DNA from: Rhodococcus sp. SGAir0479
GTDB lineage: Bacteria; Actinomycetota; Actinomycetes; Mycobacteriales; Mycobacteriaceae
Assembly (NCBI RefSeq): GCF_005484805.1
Contig: NZ_CP039432.1
Location: forward strand, 1,240,001-1,304,000
Reading direction: 5' to 3'
DNA: 64,000 nt
Shown piece by piece: positions 25,627 through 34,590 of the stretch. Under the pieces are notes generated by a model that worked only from the letters and a program-made list of their open reading frames with translations, did not search any database and was not told the DNA's origin. A program made the translations under genes and the position numbers. Position 1 is the stretch's first letter; the number at the start of each line of letters is the position of its first letter.

Positions 25627-27000
25627 CTAGTCCAGGTAGTCCCGCAGTACCTGCGAACGTGACGGGTGGCGCAGCTTCGACATCGTCTTGGACTCGATCT
25701 GACGGATGCGCTCGCGGGTGACGCCGTACACCTGGCCGATCTCGTCTAAAGTGCGCGGCTGGCCGTCGGTGAGACCGAAGCGCAGACGCACCACGCCGGC
25801 CTCGCGCTCGGACAGCGTCTCGAGCACCGACTGCAGCTGATCCTGCAGCAGCGTGAAGCTCACGGCGTCGACGGCGACGACGGCCTCGGAGTCCTCGATG
25901 AAGTCGCCGAGCTGGCTGTCACCCTCGTCGCCGATGGTCTGATCCAGCGAGATGGGTTCACGCGCGTACTGCTGGATCTCCAGCACCTTCTCGGGCGTGA
26001 TGTCCATTTCCTTCGCGAGCTCCTCCGGGGTGGGCTCGCGGCCCAGGTCCTGCAGCAGCTCACGCTGGATACGGCCCAGCTTGTTGATGACCTCGACCAT
26101 GTGGACGGGGATGCGGATCGTGCGGGCCTGGTCGGCCATCGCGCGGGTGATCGCCTGGCGGATCCACCACGTGGCGTACGTCGAGAACTTGTAGCCCTTG
26201 GTGTAATCGAACTTCTCGACCGCGCGGATCAGACCGAGGTTGCCTTCCTGGATGAGGTCCAGGAACGCCATGCCGCGGCCTGTGTACCGCTTGGCCAGCG
26301 AGACCACGAGGCGCAGGTTCGCCTCGAGCAGGTGGTTCTTGGCGCGGTTGCCGTCGCGGGTGATCCAGTTCAGGTTCCGGCGGTCGGCGGGGGAGGGCTT
26401 CTCGCCCTTCTCGGCCATCTCCGTCATCTTGAACGTCGCGAACAGGCCGGCCTCGATGCGCTTGGCGAGTTCGACCTCCTCCTCGGCGTTGAGGAGCGCG
26501 ACCTTGCCGATCTGCTTGAGGTACGCGCGCACCGAGTCGGCGGACGCGGTGAGCTCGGCGTCCTTACGGGCCTGCCGCAGGGCCTCGGATTCCTCCTCGT
26601 CCCAGACGAAGTCGCCGGACGCCTTGTCCTTCTCGGACGGCTCGGCGGTCTCCTCGTCTTCCTCGACGACGACGTCCTCGACTTCTTCCTCCACGAGGTC
26701 GCCGGCGGCGACGTCGATGTCGGCAATGTCGATGTCGTCGTCCTCGACGATGTCCTCGCCACCCTTGGCCTTGCTGGTGGCCTTCTTGGTGGTCTTCTTC
26801 GCGGTGGTCTTCTTGACCGCCTTCTTCGCGGGTGCCTTCTTGGCCGCGGCCTTCTTGGCAGGTGCCTTCTTGGCGGCGGCCTTCTTCGCAGGGGCCTTCT
26901 TGGCGGCGGGCGCGCTACCGGTAGTCGCCTCGGCAGTGGATGCAGGAGTCGCAGACTCGGGTGTGGAGTCGGCGGTCTGACGCGTATCGGTGGCTGCCAC
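25627..27000 (-). CDS. sigA: Primary RNA polymerase sigma factor SigA
   Basis: Start set at GTG 27000 ([12 protein letters not shown]), six bases after AAAGGG. The 457-residue protein opens with a Lys/Ala-rich repeat ([17 protein letters not shown]) and a strongly acidic stretch, both typical of actinobacterial SigA, then regions 1.2, 2, 3 and 4. Region 2 contains [17 protein letters not shown] and [16 protein letters not shown]; region 4 contains [20 protein letters not shown]. It directs core polymerase to housekeeping promoters. Together with the paralogue sigB about 9 kb away it gives two copies of the same core, a likely old duplication. Confidence 0.96.
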   Translation of the reverse strand: MAATDTRQTADSTPESATPASTAEATTGSAPAAKKAPAKKAAAKKAPAKKAAAKKAPAKKAVKKTTAKKTTKKATSKAKGGEDIVEDDDIDIADIDVAAGDLVEEEVEDVVVEEDEETAEPSEKDKASGDFVWDEEESEALRQARKDAELTASADSVRAYLKQIGKVALLNAEEEVELAKRIEAGLFATFKMTEMAEKGEKPSPADRRNLNWITRDGNRAKNHLLEANLRLVVSLAKRYTGRGMAFLDLIQEGNLGLIRAVEKFDYTKGYKFSTYATWWIRQAITRAMADQARTIRIPVHMVEVINKLGRIQRELLQDLGREPTPEELAKEMDITPEKVLEIQQYAREPISLDQTIGDEGDSQLGDFIEDSEAVVAVDAVSFTLLQDQLQSVLETLSEREAGVVRLRFGLTDGQPRTLDEIGQVYGVTRERIRQIESKTMSKLRHPSRSQVLRDYLD

Positions 27001-27123
27001 GTACGCCCTTTCGTGACGGTGTCGTGCGGCGTCACGCCAGAGTGGATTTCCGGCGGAGAGGTCTGTCGGATTTCGCCGACTCACAGCCGGCCGCCATCCA
27101 TTGTAACGACAGCTCGGAAATTG

Positions 27124-27888
27124 TTACGGAGCGATGCCCGTTTCCTGCGGGTTCGCGGCGACGAGAGCGGCGCCGACGATCCCCGCGGTGTTGAGCAGCG
27201 CAGCCGGCACGACCGGGGTGCGGTTCTCCAGACGGGGGATCCACTTCTCGTGCTTGCGGCTGATGCCGCCGCCGGCGATGAACAGATCCGGCCACAACAG
27301 ATCCTCGAAGCGGCAGAGCACCCGGCTGACCTCCGCCGCCCACTCCTTGTAGGACAGGCCCTCGGTGTCCTTCACGGACGACGCGGCGCGGTGCTCGGCC
27401 TCCTTGCCGTCGACCTCCATGTGGCCGAACTCGGTGTTGGGCAGCAGCACCCCCCGGTGGATGACGGCCGAGCCGATGCCGGTCCCGAACGTCAGCAGGA
27501 CGACGAGCCCGTTCACGTCCCGCCCGGCGCCGTAGCGGTACTCCGCCAGCCCGGCGGCGTCCGCGTCGTTGAGGACGGTGACGTCGCGGCCACCGAGCGC
27601 GGTCGACAGGATGCTGCGGGCATCGGTCCCGATCCACGACGGGTCGATGTTCGCGGCCGTGCGCGCGACCCCGGCGGTCACGACGGCCGGCAGCGTGACA
27701 CCGACCGGCCCGTCCCACTGCGCGCGGGCGACGATCTCCGCCACCGTTGCCGCGACGGCGTCCGGGGTGGCGGGCCTGGGTGTCTCGATCTTGATGCGGT
27801 CCTCGACCAACTCCCCGGTGTCGAGGTCGACGATCGCGCCCTTGATACCGCTTCCTCCGACGTCCACACCGAACCCCAGTGCGCCCAC
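27124..27888 (-). CDS. ppgK: Polyphosphate glucokinase
   Basis: A 254-residue ROK-family sugar kinase. The phosphate loop is [12 protein letters not shown] near the N-terminus, the catalytic Asp is in LNDADAAG, and TFGTGIGSA is the second nucleotide-binding signature. In mycobacteria this enzyme phosphorylates glucose using polyphosphate or ATP. Its size fits the family. The gene is 123 bp upstream of sigA on the same strand and divergent from suhB, in the same order as Rv2701c-Rv2703 of M. tuberculosis. Confidence 0.93.
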   Translation of the reverse strand: MGALGFGVDVGGSGIKGAIVDLDTGELVEDRIKIETPRPATPDAVAATVAEIVARAQWDGPVGVTLPAVVTAGVARTAANIDPSWIGTDARSILSTALGGRDVTVLNDADAAGLAEYRYGAGRDVNGLVVLLTFGTGIGSAVIHRGVLLPNTEFGHMEVDGKEAEHRAASSVKDTEGLSYKEWAAEVSRVLCRFEDLLWPDLFIAGGGISRKHEKWIPRLENRTPVVPAALLNTAGIVGAALVAANPQETGIAP

Positions 27889-28001
27889 AATCGTCCCCTT
27901 CCGCGAGATGACCGTCTGCGCCGAAACAGTAGTGGGTCGCGGTCCGTTCGGCTTCGCGGTACCGGTGGTGAGGGGCCGCGCGGATGTGGTGCGATACAGG
28001 C

Positions 28002-28958
28002 ATGCGTGCCACCGACAGTTCCACCGCAGGCCGATCCGTCCCGACCGATCCCGTCGTCCTCCGGGAGGTGGCGGTGACCGTCGCGGAGGCGGCCGCCGCG
28101 CTCGTGCGCGAGCGCCGACCCGAGGTGTTCGGCGAGATGGGGGCGCCGCGCCGCGGCTCGGACGCCGGGAATACCGGGGACGCTGCGAACGCCGGGGACT
28201 CCGAGAACGCTGCGGCCTCCGAGGACTCTGCGGTCCGGAGCAAGTCCACGCCCACCGACCCCGTGACCGTCGTCGACACCGAGGCCGAGCACTTCGTTCG
28301 GGCGCGCCTGGCGTACCTGCGGCCGCACGACGGCATCCTGGGCGAGGAGGGCGGGGGCGACGAGGCCGTCGAGGGCGTGCGGTGGGTGGTCGATCCGATC
28401 GACGGCACCGTGAACTTCCTGTACGGCATCCCCGCCTACGCGGTGTCGGTCGCGGCGCAGGTGGACGGGATCTCGGTGGCCGGAGCGGTCGTCGACGTCG
28501 CGGCCGGGGTCACGTACTCGGCGGCGGTGGGCGAGGGCGCGTCCTACACGGGCGCCGACGGCAGTTCCGGTGTGCTGTCGTGCAACCCGGTGACCGACGC
28601 GTCCTTCACGCTGCTCGCGACGGGGTTCGCGTACGACGCCGAACGGCGGCGGCAACAGGGCCGGCTGATCGGTGCGTTGCTGCCGCACGTCCGCGACATC
28701 CGCCGCATCGGGTCCGCGGCGCTGGACCTGTGCATGGTGGCGTCCGGCCGGGTGGACGCGCATTTCGAGCACGGGCTCAATCCGTGGGACTGGGCGGCCG
28801 GTGCGCTCATCGCGCAGGAGGCGGGAGCGCGGGTGCACGTGCCGGCGCCGGACACCCGCGGCGACGCGGGAGCCGTCGTGATCGCGATGGCACCGGGAAT
28901 CGCCGACGAATTCGAGGCGGTCTTCCGGTCCGTGGGCGGGTTCGACCCGATCCGCTGA
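28002..28958 (+). CDS. suhB: Inositol-1-monophosphatase (SuhB family)
   Basis: A 318-residue magnesium-dependent phosphatase. Metal ligands are visible in GEEGG and in DPIDGTVNF (Asp131, Asp134), with the C-terminal [15 protein letters not shown]. It hydrolyses inositol-1-phosphate (and possibly fructose-1,6-bisphosphate or NADP-type substrates), giving inositol for phosphatidylinositol and mycothiol. Start at 28002 is taken over ATG 27984, without strong evidence. Unusual: residues 51-80 are a low-complexity insert of Gly/Asn/Ala/Asp/Ser/Glu ([20 protein letters not shown]) encoded by degenerate repeats, in a surface position just before the first metal-binding strand. Confidence 0.9.
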   Translation: MRATDSSTAGRSVPTDPVVLREVAVTVAEAAAALVRERRPEVFGEMGAPRRGSDAGNTGDAANAGDSENAAASEDSAVRSKSTPTDPVTVVDTEAEHFVRARLAYLRPHDGILGEEGGGDEAVEGVRWVVDPIDGTVNFLYGIPAYAVSVAAQVDGISVAGAVVDVAAGVTYSAAVGEGASYTGADGSSGVLSCNPVTDASFTLLATGFAYDAERRRQQGRLIGALLPHVRDIRRIGSAALDLCMVASGRVDAHFEHGLNPWDWAAGALIAQEAGARVHVPAPDTRGDAGAVVIAMAPGIADEFEAVFRSVGGFDPIR

Positions 28959-28976
28959 GCCGGGCGGCCGACCCGC

Positions 28977-29660
28977 TCAGCAGCGGGCGGTGCGAGCGGC
29001 GCTCAGCAACCCCGGGTCGAGGGGCGCGGGCGTGCTGCTCGGGACCGCGTCCTTCAGCGCGCTGAGCACCTCCTCGGCGTCGGCGTTGGGCGTGATGCTC
29101 TTCGCGAAGTACGTGCCGAGCGCGAGGTCGACGGTGTCGTCGGGGCGTGCGTCCTGGACCAGCTCGGCGCACGGCGCCACCAGCCAGAGCGCGCTCGCGG
29201 CCGCCGTGCCTGCCGCGCCGAACCGGATCTGACCGTGGCACTGCAGGTTCTGGTCGACGTAGACGGGATCGTTGCCCACCTGGACGTCCGGCGCGCTGGC
29301 GAAGCCGTAGTCGCGCAGCTGCGTGGCCACGTCGGCGGCCTGGCCACGCTCACCGTTCGCGTTGAAGACGCGCACCTTGGTCGCCGACAGCGGGGCCGGC
29401 TGGACGTCGAGCAGGGTGTCCCGGCTCATCACCTCCCCGGGTGGCTGTGGGGTGGGCGCATCCGGCGCCTTGGGCATGACCGGTGGATTGCAGTCCACCG
29501 TCGTCGCGTACGCCTCGGGCTCGGTCAGGATCCGCACCCACAGCACGCCGCCGAGAACGGCGAGGACAGCGATCAACGCGATCACCGGGACGGCGCGGCG
29601 GCGGCGGAACGGGCGGCCGCCGGCGTCGGTCGAACTCCCATCGGTGATCAGTGAAACCAC
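28977..29660 (-). CDS. cei: Envelope integrity protein Cei-like, LytR C-terminal domain
   Basis: Start placed at GTG 29660, where AAAGG lies upstream. The 227-residue protein has a short cytoplasmic Arg-rich stretch, one membrane segment (VPVIALIAVLAVLGGVLWVRIL), and an outer LytR_C domain (VRVFNANGERGQAADVATQLRDYGF; QIRFGAAGTAAASALWLVAPCAEL) followed by a Ser/Pro tail. In M. tuberculosis the counterpart (Rv2700, Cei) is needed for normal cell envelope. Three extracellular Cys (CNPP, QCHG, PCAE) plus the final Cys could form disulfides. It is convergent with suhB and divergent from DUF4193, as in M. tuberculosis. Confidence 0.85.
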   Translation of the reverse strand: MVSLITDGSSTDAGGRPFRRRRAVPVIALIAVLAVLGGVLWVRILTEPEAYATTVDCNPPVMPKAPDAPTPQPPGEVMSRDTLLDVQPAPLSATKVRVFNANGERGQAADVATQLRDYGFASAPDVQVGNDPVYVDQNLQCHGQIRFGAAGTAAASALWLVAPCAELVQDARPDDTVDLALGTYFAKSITPNADAEEVLSALKDAVPSSTPAPLDPGLLSAARTARC

Positions 29661-30149
29661 GGTGTGTCGACCTTTCGATCGGGCGCGCGGGATCGGGGCC
29701 CGCGGGGAGGCAAGGAAAAGGATCGGTGTGGTTCCGGCCACGATTGCCCCGGCCGCGTCCGTCCCGCCGCCAACTGTAGATCCCTGCCCCGCAGCCGTCC
29801 GTCACATGGCCGGCGCAGGAGTGTCTCGAGTTGCTCTGGACGCGGTGACGATTGTCGGACACTTTTCGGCGGTGTCCGGTTCGGTTGCCACTTTCGTCGA
29901 TGCGTCGGCTATTGTCTGGCGGCCCCAGTCGTGAGAACACACGATTTCGTGAGGGTCCGGAGGAAACAGAAGTGAGGTGTAGGTCATGTGTTCGGCTAGC
30001 TGGTCCGGGCACTTTCCGGTGACCTGAGGCGTTGTCACTGCCACAGGAATGGATCTACACCACTGTCGGTTTCCGTGGATCGCCGTCACCGATCGGTTTC
30101 GGAGGCCCGGATACCGGGGATACACGCAAGAGGACGAGGGGAAGAGGAA
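29661..30149. other. Long non-coding spacer between divergent cei and DUF4193 genes
   Basis: This 489-nt stretch is the longest gap in the window. Reading frames inside it show no family-like sequence or supporting ribosome site. A possible promoter toward DUF4193 is listed separately. A second candidate, GGTTT (30095-30099) then 16 nt and GGGGAT, is a weak SigF/SigB-like match. No tRNA, riboswitch or clear terminator was recognised. A long 5' leader for the DUF4193 gene is likely. Confidence 0.5.
29885..29915 (+). promoter_or_regulatory. Possible SigA-type promoter upstream of DUF4193
   Basis: TTGCCA (29885-29890), a 19-nt spacer and TATTGT (29910-29915) resemble a housekeeping promoter, spacer slightly long. 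Transcription from here would give a leader of roughly 230 nt before the start at 30150. Confidence 0.3.
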
Positions 30150-30452
30150 ATGGCTACCGACTACGACGCACCCAGGCGGTCCGAAACCGACGAGGTTTCG
30201 GAGGATTCACTCGAAGAACTGAAGGCACGACGCAACGAGGCGCAGTCGGCGGTCGTCGACGTCGACGAGTCCGACACCGCGGAGTCGTTCGAACTCCCCG
30301 GTGCGGACCTCTCGGGCGAGGAACTGTCGGTACGGGTGGTGCCCAAGCAGGCGGACGAGTTCACCTGTGCGAGCTGCTTCCTGGTGCACCACCGCAGCCG
30401 TCTCGCGAGTGAGGAGAACGGCGTCATGATCTGCATGGACTGCGCCGCCTGA
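30150..30452 (+). CDS. DUF4193 family protein (Rv2699c-like)
   Basis: A 100-residue acidic protein with GAAGAGGAA just before its ATG. It matches DUF4193: [25 protein letters not shown] at the N-terminus and a zinc-ribbon-like C-terminus with [13 protein letters not shown] and CMDCAA (two CxxC pairs). Such small zinc-ribbon proteins in actinobacteria often touch RNA polymerase or ribosomes, but no role is demonstrated for this one to my knowledge. It follows a 489-nt non-coding spacer, longer than usual here, which suggests strong or complex transcriptional control. Confidence 0.9.
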   Translation: MATDYDAPRRSETDEVSEDSLEELKARRNEAQSAVVDVDESDTAESFELPGADLSGEELSVRVVPKQADEFTCASCFLVHHRSRLASEENGVMICMDCAA

Positions 30453-30474
30453 CGCCGACGGCGCAGATGACGGA

Positions 30475-30981
30475 CTAGCCGCCGGAGGCAGTCCCGCGGC
30501 CGATGGCGGCCAGCAACTCCGCTGGCCGCCTCGTGCTGACCAACCAATACGGTGTGGGGTCCTCGGGATCGTCGAGGACGATCAGGACGGTGTCCTTGAC
30601 CCACGACCGATTCTGAACGAATGCCGCCGGATCGAGTTGACGACCGAGGGCGGCGCTCTTCGCCGACGGCGGAATCGCCGCGGTCCGAGCGACCACCGAC
30701 AGCGGCAGATGGGCCCGGCCGACTCTCAGTTCGGCGTCCGGGCCGTCGAACACCTCCACGCGAACACGCGACACCCACAGCAGCGCCCACACCGGGAACG
30801 GGAACAGCAGGACGTACGGGAGCCAGGCGCGGACACCGGGAGATCCCATGTGGATCTCCGCGGCGAGCAGACCGGCGATGAGCAAACCGGCGGGCCACCA
30901 CCACAACGGGACCCAGAGACGCTCGGAGTAGATCGGCGCTCGGGTGTCGGTGGTTGCTGCGGGCTGAGACGATTCGGGCAC
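30475..30981 (-). CDS. DUF3093 family membrane protein (Rv2698-like)
   Basis: Start placed at GTG 30981; the open frame continues upstream through the dut start region. The 168-residue protein has two membrane segments ([23 protein letters not shown] and [19 protein letters not shown]) and then a soluble part of about 100 residues with [22 protein letters not shown] and [27 protein letters not shown]. This matches DUF3093, an actinobacterial family of unknown function. The divergent dut start lies only 24 nt away, so the two share a very short promoter region. Confidence 0.87.
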   Translation of the reverse strand: MPESSQPAATTDTRAPIYSERLWVPLWWWPAGLLIAGLLAAEIHMGSPGVRAWLPYVLLFPFPVWALLWVSRVRVEVFDGPDAELRVGRAHLPLSVVARTAAIPPSAKSAALGRQLDPAAFVQNRSWVKDTVLIVLDDPEDPTPYWLVSTRRPAELLAAIGRGTASGG

Positions 30982-31005
30982 GGTTCCAGAGTAGTCTCGG
31001 TGCAC

Positions 31006-31542
31006 GTGAGCGATCTTCCTGCCATCGCGCTGAAGCGACTGGACCCCGGTATCCCGTTGCCCCAGCGGGCACACCACGGCGACGCCGGAGTCGACCTGTG
31101 CACCACGACCGACGTGACCATCGAACCCGGACGCCGTGTTCTGGTCGGGACGGGTATCGCGGTCGCACTACCGATCGGGACGGTGGGCCTCGTGCACCCG
31201 CGGTCCGGACTGGCCGCCAAGACCGGTCTGTCCGTCGTGAACACGCCCGGCACCATCGACGCCGGCTACCGCGGTGAGATCAAGGTCTGCCTGATCAACC
31301 ACGACCTCGAGAGTCCCATCGTGCTGCGGCGCGGGGACCGCATCGCGCAGCTGGTGGTGCAGAAGGTGGAGCTCGTCGACTTCGTGGAGGTCGATTCTCT
31401 CGACGAAACCGCCCGCGGCGCAGGTGGTTACGGGTCCAGTGGTGGGCACGAGAGTCTCGTGGCGCACAATGCCGATCAGGATGTCGACGGTACGGAAGGC
31501 CGCCCGCACGAGTTGACGCGGCTGCCGAGGGAAGGGGCCTGA
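31006..31542 (+). CDS. dut: Deoxyuridine 5'-triphosphate nucleotidohydrolase
   Basis: A trimeric dUTPase with all five family motifs: [37 protein letters not shown] and GAGGYGSSG. It cleaves dUTP to dUMP and diphosphate, keeping uracil out of DNA and feeding dTMP synthesis. Start is GTG 31006. Length is 178 residues, about 24 more than M. tuberculosis Dut (154): the extra part follows motif 5 and reads as a hydrophilic tail ([19 protein letters not shown]). The DUF3710 gene starts 4 nt after the stop, so the two are co-transcribed, as in mycobacteria. Confidence 0.95.
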   Translation: MSDLPAIALKRLDPGIPLPQRAHHGDAGVDLCTTTDVTIEPGRRVLVGTGIAVALPIGTVGLVHPRSGLAAKTGLSVVNTPGTIDAGYRGEIKVCLINHDLESPIVLRRGDRIAQLVVQKVELVDFVEVDSLDETARGAGGYGSSGGHESLVAHNADQDVDGTEGRPHELTRLPREGA

Positions 31543-31546
31543 TCGC

Positions 31547-32386
31547 ATGTTCGGACGTCGCAAGAAGAACGAGGCCGCGCCGGAATCGGCCGTCGAACCG
31601 GTCGAGGCCGGCTCGGAGGTCGACCGGGACGTGGACGAGGACGCCGCGCTCGACACGCCCGTGGGCGCCGTCGACGGCGGCCCGTACGACGTGAGTGAGC
31701 TGGACGAGGACGAGGCGGAGCTGGCGTCCGGCCGGCTCGACCTGGGCTCGGTGCTGCTGCCGATTCCGGACGGCGCCCAGCTGCAGGTCGAGATGTCCCA
31801 GGAGGGTGCGCCCCAGGCGGTGCACCTGGTCACCCAGTTCGGGCGTATCACCGTCTCGGCGTACACGGCGCCCAAGTCTCCCGGCCAGTGGCGCGAGGTG
31901 GCCTCCGAGTTGGCCGACTCGCTGCGCGGCGACAACGCCGAGGTCAGTGTCGAGAGCGGACCGTGGGGGCGCGAGGTGCTCGGCGTGACCCCCAACGCGG
32001 ATCTGCGGTTCATCGGCGTCGACGGGGCCCGCTGGATGGTCCGCTGTGTCGTCGCCGGCCCGACCGGCAACGTCGCGGCAGGGTCGCCGCTCGTCGAGAT
32101 CGCCCGGGCCGTCCTGCGCGGCACCATCGTCAAGCGCGGTACCGAGCCGCATCCGGTGCGGACGCCGCTGCCGATCGTGCTGCCGCAGGTCCTCGTCGAA
32201 CAGCTCATGGCGGCCCACCAGCAGCAGCTGGCCCAGCAGCAGGCTGCCGCGCAACAGGCGGCCCAGCAGCAGGACGCCCCACAGGGAGCGCAGCAGCAGA
32301 CGCAGCCTCAGCCGCCGTCGTCGAACGGGTCGGAGCCGCCGCGGCGCGGCGAGTCCGGGTCGGCGATGCAGCAGCTCGGACTGTAG
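31547..32386 (+). CDS. DUF3710 family protein (Rv2696c-like)
   Basis: A 279-residue protein matching DUF3710. An N-terminal charged stretch (MFGRRKKNEAAPES) leads to an acidic region, then the conserved core DLGSVLLPIPDGAQLQVEMSQ, then VHLVTQFGRITVSAYTAPKSPG and WREVASELADSLRGDNAEVSVE. The C-terminal 65 residues are Gln-rich (HQQQLAQQQAAAQQAAQQQ) and probably disordered. No catalytic motif, signal peptide or membrane segment is seen. It always follows dut in related genomes, so a link with nucleotide or envelope maintenance has been guessed but not shown. Function unknown. Confidence 0.88.
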   Translation: MFGRRKKNEAAPESAVEPVEAGSEVDRDVDEDAALDTPVGAVDGGPYDVSELDEDEAELASGRLDLGSVLLPIPDGAQLQVEMSQEGAPQAVHLVTQFGRITVSAYTAPKSPGQWREVASELADSLRGDNAEVSVESGPWGREVLGVTPNADLRFIGVDGARWMVRCVVAGPTGNVAAGSPLVEIARAVLRGTIVKRGTEPHPVRTPLPIVLPQVLVEQLMAAHQQQLAQQQAAAQQAAQQQDAPQGAQQQTQPQPPSSNGSEPPRRGESGSAMQQLGL

Positions 32387-32565
32387 CTCCGCGCGGCGGC
32401 CGTTACCTCCGGGGTAATCGACACCGCGCCCTCTCCTACGCAGGCTCGGACATCACACCGAACCGCACCCGTACGAGAGGCGCAGGCCCGTGCACATCGC
32501 CACCGCACCACTGACGAACGCGACCGGCTGGTCGCCACCGCGACGGCCACCGGTCGCCTCTTCGG

Positions 32566-32600
32566 CTGACGGCGGACGGCGCCCCGTCGGCCGCCGTCAG
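32566..32600. terminator. Hairpin between the DUF3710 and hydrolase genes
   Basis: CTGACGGCGG (32566-32575) pairs perfectly with CCGCCGTCAG (32591-32600), leaving a GC-rich 15-nt loop. It lies between convergent genes and covers the hydrolase stop codon at 32597. The 180-nt spacer before it shows no gene. Confidence 0.55.
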
Positions 32601-33301
32601 AGGACGCGCTCGAGAGCGGTGAGGGTCGCCCTGCCCAGTGCAGCCGGATCGGCACCGATCTCGTCGAGCGTCAATTCGCACATCGCCGCGCGCGGCAACG
32701 CGGCCGTCCACTCCTTCGCCACCGTCAGCGGGTGGACGGCGTCGTCCACCGCGGCAGCCACTCCGACGGGCACGCGCAGGCCGGCGAGCATGTCGGTACC
32801 CGGGGCGTGGTACGCGGCCGCTTCCTCCAGCGCGGACGGCAGATCCGGCCACTGCGCGCGCCACGACCGGGCCAGCTCGTCGGCGAGCCACGGCGGACTC
32901 GACGCCGTCATCTCGGCGGTGACGGCGTCGAGTCCGTGGGCGCGCAGCTGCGTCGCGGTGAAGACGGCGCTCGCGGCAGCCGGTGCGTCGACCGGCGAAC
33001 CCGTCCACGCGGGCAGCGCGGCCAGCACCGCCGCCACCCGGTCGGGATTCGCACACGCCCACTCGAGCGCGACGGCCGCGCCGATCGACACCCCGCCGAC
33101 GACGATCCGCCCGTGGCGGTCGGCCGCCCGATCCATGGCGTCCCGATAGCTGCCGACCACCCGGCGCGGGTCGGGTTCGACCGCGACCGTATCCACTCCG
33201 ACCTGCGCCAATGCCGTTCGGAAGGCGCGATCGGCGAAGTTTGCGTCGGAGCCGGTTCCGGGAAGGACGACGGCCGAAGCGGGCCACGTGCGCTGTTGCA
33301 T
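32597..33301 (-). CDS. Alpha/beta hydrolase (Rv2695-like)
   Basis: A 234-residue cytoplasmic protein with an alpha/beta-hydrolase core: an early strand VVLPGTGSDANFADRAF, the nucleophile elbow GGVSIGAA with Ser, then a late GVAAAVDDAVHP segment for the Asp. A clear catalytic His is less obvious near the C-terminus, and the family is divergent. It matches the M. tuberculosis gene of the same place (Rv2695). The substrate is unknown. It is convergent with DUF3710 and divergent from the OB-fold gene. Confidence 0.82.
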   Translation of the reverse strand: MQQRTWPASAVVLPGTGSDANFADRAFRTALAQVGVDTVAVEPDPRRVVGSYRDAMDRAADRHGRIVVGGVSIGAAVALEWACANPDRVAAVLAALPAWTGSPVDAPAAASAVFTATQLRAHGLDAVTAEMTASSPPWLADELARSWRAQWPDLPSALEEAAAYHAPGTDMLAGLRVPVGVAAAVDDAVHPLTVAKEWTAALPRAAMCELTLDEIGADPAALGRATLTALERVL

Positions 33302-33355
33302 GAGTCGATCTTGCCCGGTCGGGTGGAGGCCGACACCACACGGCTGTGGTTGTCA

Positions 33356-33379
33356 GGTCACTTTGGGGTTACAGTGACC
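33356..33379. promoter_or_regulatory. Palindrome GGTCACT-N10-AGTGACC upstream of the OB-fold gene
   Basis: Perfect 7-bp arms (33356-33362 and 33373-33379) enclose ten bases, and a -10-like TACAGT (33370-33375) overlaps the right arm. A repressor bound here would block transcription of the OB-fold/DUF3159 genes; the hydrolase gene starts 54 nt away on the other side. It does not match the LexA, IdeR, KstR or OxyR patterns I know. Confidence 0.45.
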
Positions 33380-33479
33380 AACAGATAGACCATCAGATCC
33401 ACCGAGAAGGGCCCCGACAGCCCTCGTGAAGTCTTACCGTGCAGCGCATCCCGCGCTGCCAGTTGTCCAGGAGCGCGCT

Positions 33480-33857
33480 ATGGCCCCCGCCGCCGCAGGT
33501 TACTTTCGTCGGCTGACTCGCAAACTCACCGAGGATCTCGAGCAGCTCGATGCCGAGGAGATGGTGGAGACGGCGCAGGCCTCGGGCGCCACGCGGGCCT
33601 GCGACTGCACGCGCGGCGAAGAAGTCACGATGCTCGGCCGGTTGCGTAGCGTCGAGGCGTGTCCCAAGGCCGCCAACGCCAGCGTCCGGGCCGAGTTCTT
33701 CGACGGCACCGACCCGGTCACGCTGGTGTGGATCGGCCGCCGGCGCATTCCGGGCATCGAGCCCGGCAAGACCCTGCTGGTGCGTGGTCGCGTGGGGGAC
33801 AGCGACGGCCAGAAGGTCATCTTCAACCCGTACTACGAGCTTCGCGGCGAATCCTGA
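33480..33857 (+). CDS. OB-fold nucleic-acid-binding-type protein (Rv2694c-like)
   Basis: Start set at 33480, where AGGAG lies seven bases upstream. The 125-residue protein has a short helical lead (YFRRLTRKLTEDLEQLDAEE), a CDC pair (ACDCTRG) and then five strands in OB-fold order: EEVTMLGRLRSVEA, ASVRAEFFDGTDPVTLVWIGRRRIPGI, KTLLVRGRVGDSDGQKVIFNPYYEL. This is the pattern of stand-alone OB-fold proteins in actinobacteria. Whether it binds single-stranded DNA, RNA or another protein is unknown. A DUF3159 gene follows 52 nt downstream on the same strand. Confidence 0.85.
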   Translation: MAPAAAGYFRRLTRKLTEDLEQLDAEEMVETAQASGATRACDCTRGEEVTMLGRLRSVEACPKAANASVRAEFFDGTDPVTLVWIGRRRIPGIEPGKTLLVRGRVGDSDGQKVIFNPYYELRGES

Positions 33858-33909
33858 CCGCCGAGCCCTGCTCGGGACGCCCGCGTCCCGGATGTGGCAC
33901 TCTCGTCGC

Positions 33910-34590
33910 GTGACCGAAACGAAGCAGCAGACGATCCTCGAGCAGCTCGGGGGCCTCAGTGGGCTGGTCTACTCGACGCTGCCGATCATCGCCTTCGTTC
34001 CGGCGAACAGCATCTGGGGCCTGGCCCCGGCCGTGTGGATCGCGCTCGGCGTCGCCGCGGCCATCCTGGTGTGGCGCGTCGTCCGGCGCGGCGCCATCCA
34101 GCCCGCGATCTCCGGCTTCCTGGGTGTGGGCGTGTGCGCGTTCATCGCATACCGGACCGGTGATGCCAAGGGGTACTTCCTCTTCGGCATCTACACCAGC
34201 CTCGTGTACGCCGCCGTCTTCGTGCTCTCGATCGTCGTGCGCCGCCCCCTCGTGGGTGTGGCCTGGGGTTACCTCAACGGGCACCGCAACGCGTGGCGCG
34301 CACACCCGGGGGCCGTCCGCGCGTACGACATCGCGACCGTCGCGTGGGCGCTGGTGTTCGGTGCCCGCTACCTCGTCCAGTCCCAGCTCTACGACGCGGA
34401 CCAGACGGGCTGGCTGGCCGTTTCCCGCATCGGCATGGGGTGGCCGCTCACCGGCCTCGCGCTGCTGGTGACCGTGTGGGCCGTGCGCCGGGCGGACCGG
34501 ATCGTCGAGCCCGCGCCGGACCCGGCCGAACTCGAACCCGGTACGACCGGTGAGGTCGACCCCGGTTCAGATGTCGACCGCGGCGCGTAG
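33910..34590 (+). CDS. DUF3159 family membrane protein (Rv2693c-like)
   Basis: Start at GTG 33910 (VTETKQQTILEQLGG). The 226-residue protein has five to six membrane helices matching DUF3159: LVYSTLPIIAFVPANSIWG, PAVWIALGVAAAILVWRVV, ISGFLGVGVCAFIAYRTG, IYTSLVYAAVFVLSIVV, VAWALVFGARYLVQ and WPLTGLALLVTVWAVRRADR. Related proteins occur next to OB-fold and TrkA genes throughout mycobacteria. No transport or enzyme role is shown. Its end overlaps the end of the convergent TrkA gene by 24 bases. Confidence 0.88.
   Translation: MTETKQQTILEQLGGLSGLVYSTLPIIAFVPANSIWGLAPAVWIALGVAAAILVWRVVRRGAIQPAISGFLGVGVCAFIAYRTGDAKGYFLFGIYTSLVYAAVFVLSIVVRRPLVGVAWGYLNGHRNAWRAHPGAVRAYDIATVAWALVFGARYLVQSQLYDADQTGWLAVSRIGMGWPLTGLALLVTVWAVRRADRIVEPAPDPAELEPGTTGEVDPGSDVDRGA

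Noticed and set aside
26770-26930. Repeat array in the sigA 5' region
   Set aside because: The repeats encode the Lys/Ala-rich tail (AKKAPAKK) of SigA, a known feature of this protein, not a CRISPR or mobile repeat.
27100-27128. TACAAT upstream of sigA as a promoter
   Set aside because: A good -10 hexamer, but the aligned -35 (CGTAAC) is poor and it overlaps the end of ppgK; not listed as a feature.
30095-30121. GGTTT-N16-GGGGAT before DUF4193 as a SigF/SigB promoter
   Set aside because: The -10 part differs from GGGTA; too weak to call without transcript data.
32200-32330. CAG-rich repeat stretch near the end of the DUF3710 gene
   Set aside because: It codes for the Gln-rich disordered tail within an intact frame; no sign of a separate repeat element.
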